From positions 124,001 to 188,000 of the forward strand of contig JAKADX010000002.1 of NCBI GenBank assembly GCA_021818505.1: 64,000 nt of DNA. The letters are read 5' to 3'. Both the position numbers and the translations under genes were made by a program. This document shows, piece after piece, positions 8,905-17,324 of the stretch. This DNA is from Pseudomonadota bacterium (GTDB lineage Bacteria; Pseudomonadota; Alphaproteobacteria; Acetobacterales; Acetobacteraceae). The notes beneath the pieces are model-generated. The model worked only from the letters and a program-made list of their open reading frames with translations. It searched no databases and was not told where the DNA came from. Positions within the stretch are counted from its first letter, which is position 1. Each line of letters starts with the position of its first letter.

Positions 8905-9863
8905 CGGGGCTGGCCAGCTATCTCTGTTTCTTCGCCACCGTCGCCCTCACCTACGGTGTCGCCGTGCTGGGCCTCAATCTGCAATGGGGCGCGGCGGGCC
9001 TGTTCAATGTCGGCGTGGCGGGGTTCGCCGCCGTCGGCGCCTATGTCGCCGCATGGATCACGGCTGCCCCCGCGCCCGCGCACTGGGGCGGGTTCGCGCT
9101 GCCGATCGCACTCGGCTGGGCAGGTGCCATGCTCGCCGCCGCGTTCGCCGCCGCGATCGTGGGGGCCGCGACGCTGCGGCTGCGCGCCGACTATCTCGCC
9201 ATCACCACCTTCGGCGCCGCCGTCACGCTGCAACTGGTGGCGCTGAACGCGACCGCGCTGACCGGCGGGCCGTTCGGCATCGCCTTCATCCCCAAGCCGT
9301 TCGAATCGCTGGCCGACCGGCCGCTGGCGTTCGGCGCCGCCAACCTCGCCCTTGTCGCCGCCGTCACCGCGATCATCTTCGTCGCACTGGAGCGGCTGAC
9401 GCAAAGCCCCTGGGGCCGCGTGCTGCGCGCGCTGCGCGAGGACGAGGCGGCGGCGGCGTCGCTGGGCAAGGCGCCGGACCGTTTCCGGTTGCAGGCGTTC
9501 GTGATCGGGGCGGCGCTGATGGGGCTGGCGGGGGCGATGCAGGCACAGTTCTTCGGCTTCATCGCCCCCGACAACTATCTGCCGGTGCTGACGTTCCAGG
9601 TCTGGGTCATGCTGGTGCTCGGCGGATCAGGCAACAATCGCGGCGCGCTGCTCGGCGCCGTCGTCGTCTGGGGGCTGTGGACATTGAGCGGCACGCTGCT
9701 CGCCGCCATGCTGCCGGGCGCCTGGCAGGCGCGCGGCGCGGCGCTGCGGCTGGTCGCGATCGGCGCGGTGCTGGCCGGCGTGCTGCTGGCGCGTCCGCGC
9801 GGGCTGATCGGCGAGCGGGCCACCGTCTCGCGGCACGTGGTACACACCGGGGAGCAAGCATGA
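8901..9863 (+). CDS. livM: Branched-chain amino acid-type ABC permease (LivM-like)
   Basis: GTG start; LNLQWGAAGLFNVGVAGFAAVGAYVAA...LRLRADYLAITTFG...SPWGRVLRALREDEAAAASLGK. Confidence 0.9.
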   Translation: MTGLASYLCFFATVALTYGVAVLGLNLQWGAAGLFNVGVAGFAAVGAYVAAWITAAPAPAHWGGFALPIALGWAGAMLAAAFAAAIVGAATLRLRADYLAITTFGAAVTLQLVALNATALTGGPFGIAFIPKPFESLADRPLAFGAANLALVAAVTAIIFVALERLTQSPWGRVLRALREDEAAAASLGKAPDRFRLQAFVIGAALMGLAGAMQAQFFGFIAPDNYLPVLTFQVWVMLVLGGSGNNRGALLGAVVVWGLWTLSGTLLAAMLPGAWQARGAALRLVAIGAVLAGVLLARPRGLIGERATVSRHVVHTGEQA

Positions 9864-10531
9864 GCGACGACCTGATCTTCCTGTTCGACGTGGACAACAC
9901 GCTGCTGGACAATGACGAGGTGCAGGCCGACCTGCGCGACTATCTGGCGCGCGAGCACGGCCCGGTGTGCCGCGACCGCTACTGGGAACTGTTCGAGCAG
10001 TTGCGCGAGGAACTCGGCTATGCCGACTATCTCGGCGCGCTGGAGCGGTTCCGGGTGGAGGAGATGCACGACCCGCGCGTGCTGCGCATGGCGAACTGGC
10101 TGATCGAGTATCCTTTCGCCTCCCGCCTCTATCCTGGCGCGCTGGAGGTGCTGCGCCATGTGCAGCAATGGGGCCGCGCGGTGATCCTGTCGGATGGCGA
10201 CGCGGTGTTCCAGCCGCGCAAGGTGCAGCGCGCCGGACTGTGGGACGCGGTGGCGGACCGGGTGCTGATCTACATCCACAAGGAGCAGGAACTCGACGAC
10301 GTCGAGCGGCGGTTTCCGGCGCGGCACTACGTGATGATCGACGACAAGCTGCGCATCCTGGATTCGCTGAAGCGCCAGTGGGGCGAGCGCGTCACCACGG
10401 TGTTCCCGCGCCAGGGCCACTATGCCACCGACCCCGACATCCTGGCGCGCTACCCGCACGGTGAGCGGGAGGTGGAGCAGATCGGCGAACTTCTCACCTG
10501 GCGGCTGGAGGATTTCGGCGTGCCGCGATGA
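9860..10531 (+). CDS. HAD family hydrolase
   Basis: LIFLFDVDNTLLDND motif I, VILSDGDAVFQPRK, HYVMIDDKLRIL motif IV region; ATGA overlap with livM. Confidence 0.85.
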   Translation: MSDDLIFLFDVDNTLLDNDEVQADLRDYLAREHGPVCRDRYWELFEQLREELGYADYLGALERFRVEEMHDPRVLRMANWLIEYPFASRLYPGALEVLRHVQQWGRAVILSDGDAVFQPRKVQRAGLWDAVADRVLIYIHKEQELDDVERRFPARHYVMIDDKLRILDSLKRQWGERVTTVFPRQGHYATDPDILARYPHGEREVEQIGELLTWRLEDFGVPR

Positions 10532-11723
10532 CGCGGCCGGCGGCCTGCCGCGCCGGCTCCGCCGGTCCCAGCAGCGCCGCGCGGATCGCCCGTACCATCG
10601 CCTCGGGCGAATAGCGTGCCAGCGTGTGCGCGAACGCGCGCTGCGCCATCGCGCCATAGTCGTCGAGCGATGCGAGCGCGGTCTCCAGCGCGTCCGTCCA
10701 GCCGTAGGATGGCACCAGCCAGCCGTTCTCGCCGTCGGCGATGGCGGTGCGGTAGGCGTGCGTCGGCGCGGCCAGCGTCACCGTGCCGACGATCGCCGCC
10801 TCGAAATACTTCAGCTCCGACTTGCAGTTGGTGAAATCGTTGGCGCGCAGCGGCACGATGTTGAATTCCACGCCGCCGATCAGGCGTTGCAGGTTGAGAT
10901 AGTCGTGCAGCGGCACGCGCTCGATGCGCCCGGCGAAGGGCGCCAGCGCAGGGCCCGGCGTGACGAAGCCCACCAGCCGCAGCCGCACGCGCGCATCCTC
11001 GCGCAGCAGGCGCGCCAGCGCCTCCTCGACGATGGCGAAATCGTGGCTGTGCGTCGGCGTGCCGCTGAAATAGCCGATATGCACGCGCCCGTCGCGCGCG
11101 AAGCCGCCGCGCCGCTTGGCTTCGTACAGCGGCAGCGACACGTCGAGCTGCTCGCGGTCCAGGAAGTTCGGCACCACGCGCACATCCTTGCCCGGCGCCG
11201 CGGCGCGGAGCCGGTCGGCGAGGAAGTCGTTGGTGACGATGGCGCGTTCGCACAGGCGCATGGTGGCGGCGATGCGCCCGATGCTGGCGAACCAGGTGTC
11301 CCACGCCTTTTCGACCATGATCTGATCGAGCGTGTGCAGCACCAGATGCACCTGGTCCGGATCGAATACCAGATCGTCGCAGTCGAACACGGTATCGACG
11401 CCGATCTGCCGCGCACGCGCCAGCAGATGCGCGACCATGTCGTCATAGCGTACGCGGCAGATCACCAGCGCATCGCAACGGTCCAGCAACGGCAGCAGAT
11501 GCGGGATGTCGGCGCGCGCGAACCACGCGGCGGCTATGTCGTCCTCGCCGGCCAGCGCCTGCACCATGTTGTAGCAGCGATAGCGGAAGGTCGAGGTGTC
11601 GGGCAGTTCGTACAGATACGCGACGCGGTACGCCGCCGGCCGCAGCAGCGCGGCCAGCCGGTCCTCCAGGCGCTGGCTCCAGGGATCGCGATAGGCGATG
11701 GCCGGGATGCTGGCGGTGAACAT
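10494..11723 (-). CDS. Glycosyltransferase (GT4-like)
   Basis: YELPDTSTFRYRCYNMVQALAGEDDIAAAWF...VRVVPNFLDREQL...IGYFSGTPTHSHDFAIVEEALARLL. Confidence 0.8.
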   Translation of the reverse strand: MFTASIPAIAYRDPWSQRLEDRLAALLRPAAYRVAYLYELPDTSTFRYRCYNMVQALAGEDDIAAAWFARADIPHLLPLLDRCDALVICRVRYDDMVAHLLARARQIGVDTVFDCDDLVFDPDQVHLVLHTLDQIMVEKAWDTWFASIGRIAATMRLCERAIVTNDFLADRLRAAAPGKDVRVVPNFLDREQLDVSLPLYEAKRRGGFARDGRVHIGYFSGTPTHSHDFAIVEEALARLLREDARVRLRLVGFVTPGPALAPFAGRIERVPLHDYLNLQRLIGGVEFNIVPLRANDFTNCKSELKYFEAAIVGTVTLAAPTHAYRTAIADGENGWLVPSYGWTDALETALASLDDYGAMAQRAFAHTLARYSPEAMVRAIRAALLGPAEPARQAAGRVIAARRNPPAAR

Positions 11724-11735
11724 GCGTGCCGCGCC

Positions 11736-13325
11736 TCAAGGCCCCTCACCCCGGCCCTCTCCCGCATGCGGGAGAGGGAGCAGCAGCGCCGCCTTTCTTC
11801 CCTCTCCCGCTTGCGGGAGAGGGTGGCGCGCAGCGCCGGGTGAGGGTTGCGCCAGCAGCCGCTCGATCGCCGGCGCGAAGGCGGTGGTCCAGTCGCGTCC
11901 CAGCCCGTTCTGCACGTAGTTGCGCCGCCGCGCCGGCAGGTCGCGCGCCAGCCGCGCCCCCCGCGCGATGCCGTCGATCAGCGAGTCCAAATTCGCATCC
12001 ACGCACAGGATGTTCGCCGAATACGCCGCGAGCGAGCGCTTGCGGCCGCAGCTGTTGGTGACCGCGACGGCGCCGCTGGCGGCCAGGTCGAGCGCCGGAT
12101 AGCCCGGATGCGGCGAGTACATCAGCGCCAGCCCGAGATCGGCGCGCCGCACCTGTGCCGCGTACTCCGGCCAGCGCAGATTTTGCAGCATGCGCGGGAC
12201 AACGCCGCGCGGCAGCGTGACGTCCGCAAGGTCGTGGCCGACGAAGACGAAGTCCCAGTCGCCGGGATCAAGAATGCGCCGCTCGATCGCCGCACGCACC
12301 GCCGCCAGTCCTCGCGCGTAGAGGTTGCGCGGATGTCCTGGCCGCGCATAGAACAGGAACGTCATCCGCCCATCCTCCGCGCGGTCCTCCCAGTGATAGC
12401 ATTCGTGCGGAAACGCCGGCTCGAACCACGCGCCGCGCGCGGCGACATCGCCGAAGCCCTCGGCGGCGAAATGCGCGTGCAGCAGCCGCGTGTTGACCGC
12501 GAAGCGCAGGCCGGGCGTGGCCAGCACTTCGCTGCACAGCAGATGCGCGTCGCCGTGCGGATAGAACAGCCGCTCATCGTCCTGGAGCAGGTGGATGACC
12601 TGTCGCGCCGACGCCGCGTGCAGCAGGTTCCACACGTGCCACCAGCCGGTGGTGACGAACAGGTCGTCGCGGCGCAGGTCGATCTCCCGCCGGTCGGGGC
12701 GGCGTCGTTCGGCGAACACGAACTCAATGTCGGCGGGTGGGGCGATGCCGTGCGTGCGCAGCACCACGGCGGCGGCGTCGCGGTCGGGCGGCTGGGTTTC
12801 CGTCACCACGCGCAGCGTCGCGCCGAGGCGTCCGGCGAGCGCGGTTGCGAACAGCAGTGCCGTGCCGACGCCGCCGAACAGGCTGCCGGCGCGCAGGCTG
12901 TCGGTCAGCAGCGTGACGCGTGGCGCCGCCCCGCGCGGCGCCGGAAAGCCATACAGCGGCGCCAGATCGCCGACCACGACCGGCGCGTCGCGTGTCGCGC
13001 CGGCGCGTCCCTCGCGCGCGCCGTGGCGCAGATAGTGCATCAGCGGGTTGCTCCCCGCGCGCGCCACGTCAGGGTTGCGGTCGAGATAGTCGCGGCCGGA
13101 GAACCGCGCCGAGGGGTTGCGCCCCTCCTGCGCGCCGGCCTTGAGGTAATGCCGCGCCGGGTCGATCCCCGCCGCCGCCACGTCGGGATAGGTGGCGAGA
13201 TACCACGCCGCATCGAACAGCTCCGAACCCCGCAGCGCCGCGATGTCCCGGCGCAGCCGCCACTCGGCGCGCAGCCGGCGCGGCGATGCGAGCATCAGGG
13301 CGCGCGCGCGGCGTCCTGAGGGCAT
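11736..13325 (-). CDS. Glycosyltransferase, WsaF-like, with N-terminal 'YLxxYPDVAAAGxDPxxHYLxxGxxEGRxPS' repeats and repeat-encoded C-terminus
   Basis: FDAAWYLATYPDVAAAGIDPARHYLKAGAQEGRNPSARF-SGRDYLDRNPDVARAGSNPLMHYLRHGAREGR; GT domain ...IHLLQDDERLFYPHG...; C-term ...HPLPQAGEGRKAALLLPLPHAGEGRGEGP* encoded by palindromic element. Confidence 0.82.
   Translation of the reverse strand: MPSGRRARALMLASPRRLRAEWRLRRDIAALRGSELFDAAWYLATYPDVAAAGIDPARHYLKAGAQEGRNPSARFSGRDYLDRNPDVARAGSNPLMHYLRHGAREGRAGATRDAPVVVGDLAPLYGFPAPRGAAPRVTLLTDSLRAGSLFGGVGTALLFATALAGRLGATLRVVTETQPPDRDAAAVVLRTHGIAPPADIEFVFAERRRPDRREIDLRRDDLFVTTGWWHVWNLLHAASARQVIHLLQDDERLFYPHGDAHLLCSEVLATPGLRFAVNTRLLHAHFAAEGFGDVAARGAWFEPAFPHECYHWEDRAEDGRMTFLFYARPGHPRNLYARGLAAVRAAIERRILDPGDWDFVFVGHDLADVTLPRGVVPRMLQNLRWPEYAAQVRRADLGLALMYSPHPGYPALDLAASGAVAVTNSCGRKRSLAAYSANILCVDANLDSLIDGIARGARLARDLPARRRNYVQNGLGRDWTTAFAPAIERLLAQPSPGAARHPLPQAGEGRKAALLLPLPHAGEGRGEGP
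11743..11847. repeat. Palindromic repeat element copy B, forming the C-terminal codons of the WsaF-like glycosyltransferase
   Basis: ccctcaccccggccctctcccgcatgcgggagaggg ... ccctctcccgcttgcgggagaggg...gccgggtgagggt; same architecture as copy A at 5538-5637. Confidence 0.85.
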
Positions 13326-13463
13326 GGGGTAGGTTCCGTGCAATCCTGCTGCGGAATGTATCGCGCCGCGCGCCGCCGGCTGCACGTGGCCGCGGCGTCT
13401 CGCGGCTTTGTGTCGGGAAACGGTGGTCTTGCCCCTGCCGGCCGCGCGCGCCACGCTGGCGCA

Positions 13464-13925
13464 ATGTCCGCGACCCGCCCCCTCACGCTCACGCCGATCG
13501 GCACGCTGCGCACGCCCTTCCGCACCCGCGCCGAATGCCCGCGCAACACGCGCAAGCTCGACCCCGCGCCGCCCTGCCGTGCCGAACTCTTCCCCGAATT
13601 CCGCGCCGGGCTGCTGGGGCTGGAGGGGTTTTCGCACCTCATCCTGCTCTACTGGCTCGATCAGGCGGGTCCGCCGGAACTGGTCTTCACCCCGCCCTTC
13701 GGGACCGCCCCGCGCGGCGTGTTCGCGACCCGCGCGCCGATCCGCCCCAACCCGATCGGGCTGGCGGTGGTCGCCTTCGACGGGTTCGCGGCCGAGGGGG
13801 TGCTGGCGGTGCGCTATCTCGACTGCATCGACGGCACGCCGCTGCTCGACATCAAGCCCTATCTGCGCACCACCGACGCCGAGCCGGCGGCCAGCATGGG
13901 CTGGCTGGAGCGGCCGGAGGGTTAG
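13464..13925 (+). CDS. trmO: tRNA (N6-threonylcarbamoyladenosine(37)-N6)-methyltransferase TrmO/TsaA family
   Basis: PIGTLRTPFRTRAECPRN...LILLYWLDQAG...GVFATRAPIRPNPIGLAVV...LLDIKPYL hallmark motifs. Confidence 0.9.
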   Translation: MSATRPLTLTPIGTLRTPFRTRAECPRNTRKLDPAPPCRAELFPEFRAGLLGLEGFSHLILLYWLDQAGPPELVFTPPFGTAPRGVFATRAPIRPNPIGLAVVAFDGFAAEGVLAVRYLDCIDGTPLLDIKPYLRTTDAEPAASMGWLERPEG

Positions 13926-14167
13926 GGCGGCGCGTCGCCCGCGCGCGCCCGCGCCGCCAGCACCGCCGCCTCGACCTCGGGCGAGGGGCCGGGCAGGGGG
14001 GTGCGGCCGAGCAGCCGGCGCACCCGGGCGAGCTGGTCGTAATAGGCGCGGCACATGCCGCACAGCCGCAGGTGCCACCACGCGGCCAGGAAGGCGCGCC
14101 ACGGCAGCGCCCGCTCCATGTAGTCGGTCGCCAGTTCGCTCATGTCGCGGCAGGTCGGCACGGCCAT
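13922..14167 (-). CDS. Putative zinc-finger anti-sigma factor (zf-HC2-like)
   Basis: MAVPTCRDMSELATDYMERALPWRAFLAAWWHLRLCGMCRAYYDQL: C...H-x3-C-x2-C arrangement; divergent from an ECF sigma gene. Confidence 0.75.
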   Translation of the reverse strand: MAVPTCRDMSELATDYMERALPWRAFLAAWWHLRLCGMCRAYYDQLARVRRLLGRTPLPGPSPEVEAAVLAARARAGDAPP

Positions 14168-14236
14168 GCTCTCGCTGTCCCGGAGGCGGGCACGATATCG
14201 AGACTCGCGCGGTCGTGTCGCGTTACAACGCCGGTC

Positions 14237-14986
14237 ATGACACAGGCCGGCGATGGCGAGTTCGACCGCCCCGACTTCCTGGCGAAGCTGCGTGCCGGCG
14301 ACGGGGCGGCGTACCGGCGGCTGATCCGGCGCTTCCACGGCTCGCTGGTCGGCACCGCCAGCGCCATCATCGGCAGCCGCGCGCAGGCCGAGGAGGTGGT
14401 GCAGGACGCCTGGCTCGCCGTGTTCGCCGGCATCGGCCGGTTCGAGGGACGGTCGAGCCTTGCGGGCTGGCTGTTCGCGATCGTGCTCAACCGCGCCCGC
14501 ACCCGCGCCAGCCGCGAGGGGCGGCTGGTGGCGCTGCCGGCGCTGGACCCGGGCGAGGCGGCGGAGCGCGCGGTGCCGCTCGACCGCTTCCAGCCCGACG
14601 GACACTGGACCGAGGCGCCGAAGCTGTGGGACGAGCTGGATCCCGAGCGCATGGTCGCCGGACGGCAACTCTGGCAGCACGTGCAGGCGGCGATCGAGAC
14701 GCTGCCGGCCGGGCAGAAAGCCGTCATCATCCTGCGTGACATCGAGGCGCACAGCGCCGAGGACGCCTGCGCGCTGCTGGAAATCTCGCCGGAGAACCAG
14801 CGCGTGCTGCTGCATCGCGCGCGTGGGCGGGTGCGGCGGACGATCGAGTTGCTGCTCGACGGCACTGCCCCGGCACCTGCCGCCGCGCCTCGCCCGGCGG
14901 CGCCGAAGCCGGCCGGTGGCGGCGGGGCGGTGACGCGGCTGGCGGCATGGCTGCTGGTGCCCTGGCGGGCGGTCTGCGCGGCATGA
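14237..14986 (+). CDS. ECF-type RNA polymerase sigma factor
   Basis: FLAKLRAGDGAAYRRLIRRFHGSLVGTASAIIGSRAQAEEVVQDAWLAVFAGIGRFEGRSSLAGWLFAIVLNRAR ... PAGQKAVIILRDIEAHSAEDACALLEISPENQRVLLHRARGRVR. Confidence 0.92.
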   Translation: MTQAGDGEFDRPDFLAKLRAGDGAAYRRLIRRFHGSLVGTASAIIGSRAQAEEVVQDAWLAVFAGIGRFEGRSSLAGWLFAIVLNRARTRASREGRLVALPALDPGEAAERAVPLDRFQPDGHWTEAPKLWDELDPERMVAGRQLWQHVQAAIETLPAGQKAVIILRDIEAHSAEDACALLEISPENQRVLLHRARGRVRRTIELLLDGTAPAPAAAPRPAAPKPAGGGGAVTRLAAWLLVPWRAVCAA

Positions 14987-15912
14987 CACCGCGCCCGACC
15001 GTCATCGACTGCGACCCCGGCACCGACGACGCGATCGCGCTGTGGCTGGCACTCGCCTCGCCGGAACTGGACGTGCGGCTGGTGACGGCGGTGGGCGGCA
15101 ATGTCGGGCTGGAGCACACGCTGCCCAACGCGCGCGCCATCGTGGCGCTGGCCGGCAAGCAGGTGCCGGTGGTCGGGGGGGCCGACCGGCCCCTGCTGGG
15201 CCGCTTCGAGGACGCCGCGCATGTCCATGGCGATAATGGACTTGCCGGCGTCGTACTGCCGGAGGGTCCGCCCGCCGCGCCGGGCCTTGCCGCGGATGCC
15301 ATCCGCGACCTGCTGCGCGCCGCCGCCCCGCGCTCGGTCACGCTGATCGGCCTCGGCCCGGCGACCAATCTCGGCCTCGCTCTGGCCACCGAGCCGGCGC
15401 TGGCCGGGCGGGTGGCGGAGATCGTGCTGATGACCGGGGCGGTGGGTGAGGGCAATGCCACCCCGTCCGCCGAGTTCAACGCCTGGAACGACCCCGAGGC
15501 GCTGGCGATCGTGCTCGGCGCCGGCGCGCCGGTGACGCTGGCGACGCTGGAGGTGACCGGGCAGGCGCTGTGCACCCCCGCCCACATCGCCGCCTTGCGC
15601 GAAGCCGGGCAGGGCGCCTGCCTGACCGCGGCGGCGCGGATCTGGGAGCGGGTGAAGCCCTCCCGCCGTTCCGGCGGGCGCGGGCATGAGCAGCATGATG
15701 CCTGCGCCGTCGCCTGGGCGGTCGCGCCGCATTTATTCAGGCAGGTTTCGGTATTGGCCGAGGTCGATTGCGGCCCCGGCATCGGCCGCGGCCGCACCGC
15801 GATCGACCGCTGGCGGCGCGGCGGGCGTGGTGCCGAGGCGGTGCTGCTGGAGACGCTGGAGGCGGAGGCGTTCTTCGCCCTGCTGATCGCGCGGCTGGCG
15901 GCGCTGCCGTAG
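14983..15912 (+). CDS. Nucleoside hydrolase (inosine-uridine type)
   Basis: TVIDCDPGTDDAIALWLALASPELDVRLVTAVGGNVGLEHTLPNA...FNAWNDPEAL; ATGA overlap with sigma gene stop. Confidence 0.9.
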   Translation: MTPRPTVIDCDPGTDDAIALWLALASPELDVRLVTAVGGNVGLEHTLPNARAIVALAGKQVPVVGGADRPLLGRFEDAAHVHGDNGLAGVVLPEGPPAAPGLAADAIRDLLRAAAPRSVTLIGLGPATNLGLALATEPALAGRVAEIVLMTGAVGEGNATPSAEFNAWNDPEALAIVLGAGAPVTLATLEVTGQALCTPAHIAALREAGQGACLTAAARIWERVKPSRRSGGRGHEQHDACAVAWAVAPHLFRQVSVLAEVDCGPGIGRGRTAIDRWRRGGRGAEAVLLETLEAEAFFALLIARLAALP

Positions 15913-15956
15913 CCGACTGCGCGGGTCCGGCGCCCGGCCGCCACCGGTGGCGAGGC

Positions 15957-16031
15957 TGGTGCTGCTGGACAGGATTGAACTGTCGACCTCCCCCTTACCA
16001 AGGGGGTGCTCTACCACTGAGCTACAGCAGC
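15957..16031 (-). tRNA. tRNA-Thr (anticodon GGT)
   Basis: Reverse complement GCTGCTGTAGCTCAGTGGTAGAGCACCCCCTTGGTAAGGGGGAGGTCGACAGTTCAATCCTGTCCAGCAGCACCA: full cloverleaf, encoded CCA, anticodon loop TTGGTAA. Confidence 0.95.
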
Positions 16032-16056
16032 GCCGGAGCGGCAAGCCGGGGCCTTC

Positions 16057-17277
16057 CTAACCGCCTGCCCTGGCGGGTGCAACCCCGCGGCGCTGGCGGC
16101 GGCCCTGGGCGTGGACCAGCAGCGACAGCAGCGCGAATGCCAGCCCGACCGCGCACACCGCCTGCCATCCCGCCAGCAGCCACGCCGCGCCGGCACCGGC
16201 GGAGCCGAGCGCGCCGCCGACGAACATGATGGTCATGAACATCGTGTTGACCCGTCCGCGCGCGTCCGGGGCGAGCGCGTAGATCACCGTCTGATTGCCG
16301 ATCTGCGCCGCCTGGACGCCGAGATCGAGCAGGATCAACCCGGCGATCAGCCCGGACAGCCCCGGCAGCAAGGCGAACACCGGCCAGGAGGCGGCGGCGA
16401 TCAGGATGCCGCCGCCGACCACGACGCGCGGGCCGCGCCGGTCCGCCAGCCGTCCGGCGACCGTGGCGGCCAGGATGCCCGCCGTCCCGAGCACGCCGAA
16501 CAGCCCGGCCACGTCGCTGCCCAGCGATAGCGGCGGCGCCTGCAGCTTGAGCGCCAGGATCGACCAGAACGCGCTGAAGCTGCCGAACAGCCCGGCCTGG
16601 GTCAGCGACGCGCGCCGCAACGCCGCGTGCCGCCGCGCCAGCTCCACGACCGACCAGAGCAGCCGGCGATAGGACGTGCTCACCGACGGCCGGCTGCGCG
16701 GCAGCACCGTGGCCAGCATCACGCCCACCACCACCGCCAGCACCGCCGCCACGCCGAACATGACCCGCCAGCCGAAATGCCGGGCGACCCAGCCGGACAG
16801 CACGCGGCCGAGCAGGATGCCGGTGAACAGCCCGCTCATTACCGTGCCGACCGCGCGGCCGCGCCTGGCCGGGGTGGCCAGTTCAGCGGTGAACGGGACG
16901 ATCTGCTGGGCGATGCAGGCGCCGCCGCCGACCAGCACCGACACCGCCACCAGCGCCGTCGCGCCCGGCGCCAGACTGGCCGCGACCAGTGCCACCGTCA
17001 GCCCGGCGAACTGGCGTAGGATCAGCCGGCGCCGGTCCATGCGGTCGCCGAGCGGCAGCAGCAGCAGGATGCCGAGGCTGAAGCCGACCTGCGTGGCCGT
17101 CGGGATCATTGCCACCTGACCGGGGCTCGCGTGCAGGTCGCGCGCGATCAGCCCGAGCATCGGCTGGTTGTACCAGACATTGGCGGCGGCGAACCCCGCG
17201 GCCACCGCCATCGCCGCGAGCACCCGCGGCGCCAGGCCGGGCGGCGCCTCGGCCAGCGTCCCTTGCGCATCCTGCAT
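16057..17277 (-). CDS. MFS transporter
   Basis: AGFAAANVWYNQPMLGLIARDL...LGDRMDRRRLILRQF...GRAVGTVMSGLFTGILLGRVLSGWV; start chosen at MQDAQ because the longer start (17331) would overlap the divergent gene. Confidence 0.88.
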   Translation of the reverse strand: MQDAQGTLAEAPPGLAPRVLAAMAVAAGFAAANVWYNQPMLGLIARDLHASPGQVAMIPTATQVGFSLGILLLLPLGDRMDRRRLILRQFAGLTVALVAASLAPGATALVAVSVLVGGGACIAQQIVPFTAELATPARRGRAVGTVMSGLFTGILLGRVLSGWVARHFGWRVMFGVAAVLAVVVGVMLATVLPRSRPSVSTSYRRLLWSVVELARRHAALRRASLTQAGLFGSFSAFWSILALKLQAPPLSLGSDVAGLFGVLGTAGILAATVAGRLADRRGPRVVVGGGILIAAASWPVFALLPGLSGLIAGLILLDLGVQAAQIGNQTVIYALAPDARGRVNTMFMTIMFVGGALGSAGAGAAWLLAGWQAVCAVGLAFALLSLLVHAQGRRQRRGVAPARAGG

Positions 17278-17324
17278 CGCCGCAAGATGGTGCAGACGCG
17301 GGCGGATGCACAGGAAGGGCAGAC

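Noticed and set aside
5538-11847. Possibility that the two palindromes flank a composite mobile element
   Set aside because: Intervening genes are an ordinary ABC importer locus; no transposase and no target-site duplication seen; the repeats look like independent REP/MITE-type insertions.
15957-16031. tRNA-associated integrative element
   Set aside because: No integrase or repeated tRNA 3' end was seen next to the tRNA-Thr; flanking genes are ordinary.
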